6,889 nucleotides of DNA from Pseudomonadota bacterium. GTDB lineage: Bacteria; Pseudomonadota; Alphaproteobacteria; Rhizobiales; Xanthobacteraceae. This document shows positions 6,785-6,889 of this stretch, piece after piece. Under the pieces are notes generated by a model. It worked only from the letters and a program-made list of their open reading frames with translations, was not told where the DNA came from and made no database searches. A program made the translations under genes and the position numbers. Numbering within the stretch: position 1 is the first letter of the stretch; the number at the start of each line of letters is the position of its first letter. Where the stretch lies: positions 1 to 6,889 of the forward strand of contig JAJYAH010000374.1 of assembly GCA_021779635.1 (NCBI GenBank). Direction: 5' to 3'.

Positions 6785-6786
6785 TC
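6739..6786. repeat. Imperfect 18-bp direct repeat, two copies 30 bp apart
   Basis: TTCAAGCAATCTTGAATC (6739-6756) and TTCAAGCGCTCTCGAATC (6769-6786) agree at 15 of 18 positions. The second copy overlaps the stop codon of the minus-strand gene. Each copy is itself partly palindromic and ends in GAATC, which fits the GANTC site methylated by CcrM in alphaproteobacteria. The repeat may be chance, decayed hairpins or a binding site. Confidence 0.4.
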
Positions 6787-6889
6787 AGGCCGTTTTGGCC
6801 GCCTTCAATCCGAGCCGCGCCTCGACCGCGTCGCGCATCACGAATTTCTGGATCTTGCCGGTGACCGTCATTGGAAACTCGTCGACGAA
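6785..6889 (-). CDS. AMP-binding acyl-CoA synthetase, C-terminal 34 residues only
   Basis: The minus strand reads in from the right edge to a TGA stop at 6787-6785. The visible end is [20 protein letters not shown] followed by [14 protein letters not shown]. The [11 protein letters not shown] stretch is the last conserved motif (A10) of the adenylate-forming enzymes. Its lysine in TGK is the catalytic lysine needed to form the acyl-adenylate. Such enzymes activate a carboxylic acid with ATP and transfer it to coenzyme A. The QKFVMRD ending resembles medium- or long-chain acyl-CoA synthetases of the FadD/AcsA-like groups, but the acid substrate is determined by regions outside the window. More than 90 percent of the gene lies beyond the edge. 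It converges on the ATPase gene with a gap of about 100 bp. Confidence 0.88.
   Translation of the reverse strand, partial: FVDEFPMTVTGKIQKFVMRDAVEARLGLKAAKTA

Overview
The window looks like chromosomal DNA of a GC-rich alphaproteobacterium, most likely Bradyrhizobium or a relative. I infer this from the GC-rich third codon positions, the adenosine-kinase type of PfkB protein, and the hydrolase-cyclase fusion, a style of protein I associate with that group. No alignment was run, so the assignment is by recognition only. I saw no tRNA, rRNA, CRISPR array, transposase or phage gene.

Layout, left to right. (1) Positions 1-1079, minus strand: the first 359 codons of murJ (lipid II flippase), running off the left edge. 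(2) Positions 1080-1329: a divergent intergenic region with a perfect 19-bp palindrome and then a long imperfect stem-loop. Part of that stem-loop is also perfectly complementary over 11 nt to the ribosome-binding site of the next gene. (3) Positions 1330-2331, plus strand: a PfkB-family kinase, probably adenosine kinase. (4) Positions 2332-2605: noncoding, with a GC-rich 8-bp hairpin. (5) Positions 2606-3922, plus strand: an alpha/beta-hydrolase fused to a class III nucleotidyl cyclase, both with intact catalytic residues apart from one substitution in the cyclase. (6) Positions 3923-4172: noncoding or a doubtful small ORF. (7) Positions 4173-6680, plus strand: a complete P-type ATPase of the plasma-membrane proton-pump (P3A) type. 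(8) Positions 6681-6784: a short convergent gap with small hairpins and an imperfect direct repeat. (9) Positions 6785-6889, minus strand: the last 34 residues of an AMP-binding acyl-CoA synthetase.

The genes do not form an obvious pathway. MurJ serves cell-wall synthesis, the kinase purine salvage and removal of adenosine left by the methylation cycle, the fusion protein probably cAMP signalling, and the ATPase membrane energisation or pH homeostasis. Gaps of about 250-275 bp separate the plus-strand genes, so each is probably transcribed on its own. The best lead for something undescribed is the kinase leader at 1169-1322, where two mutually exclusive RNA pairings can be drawn and one of them masks the Shine-Dalgarno sequence.
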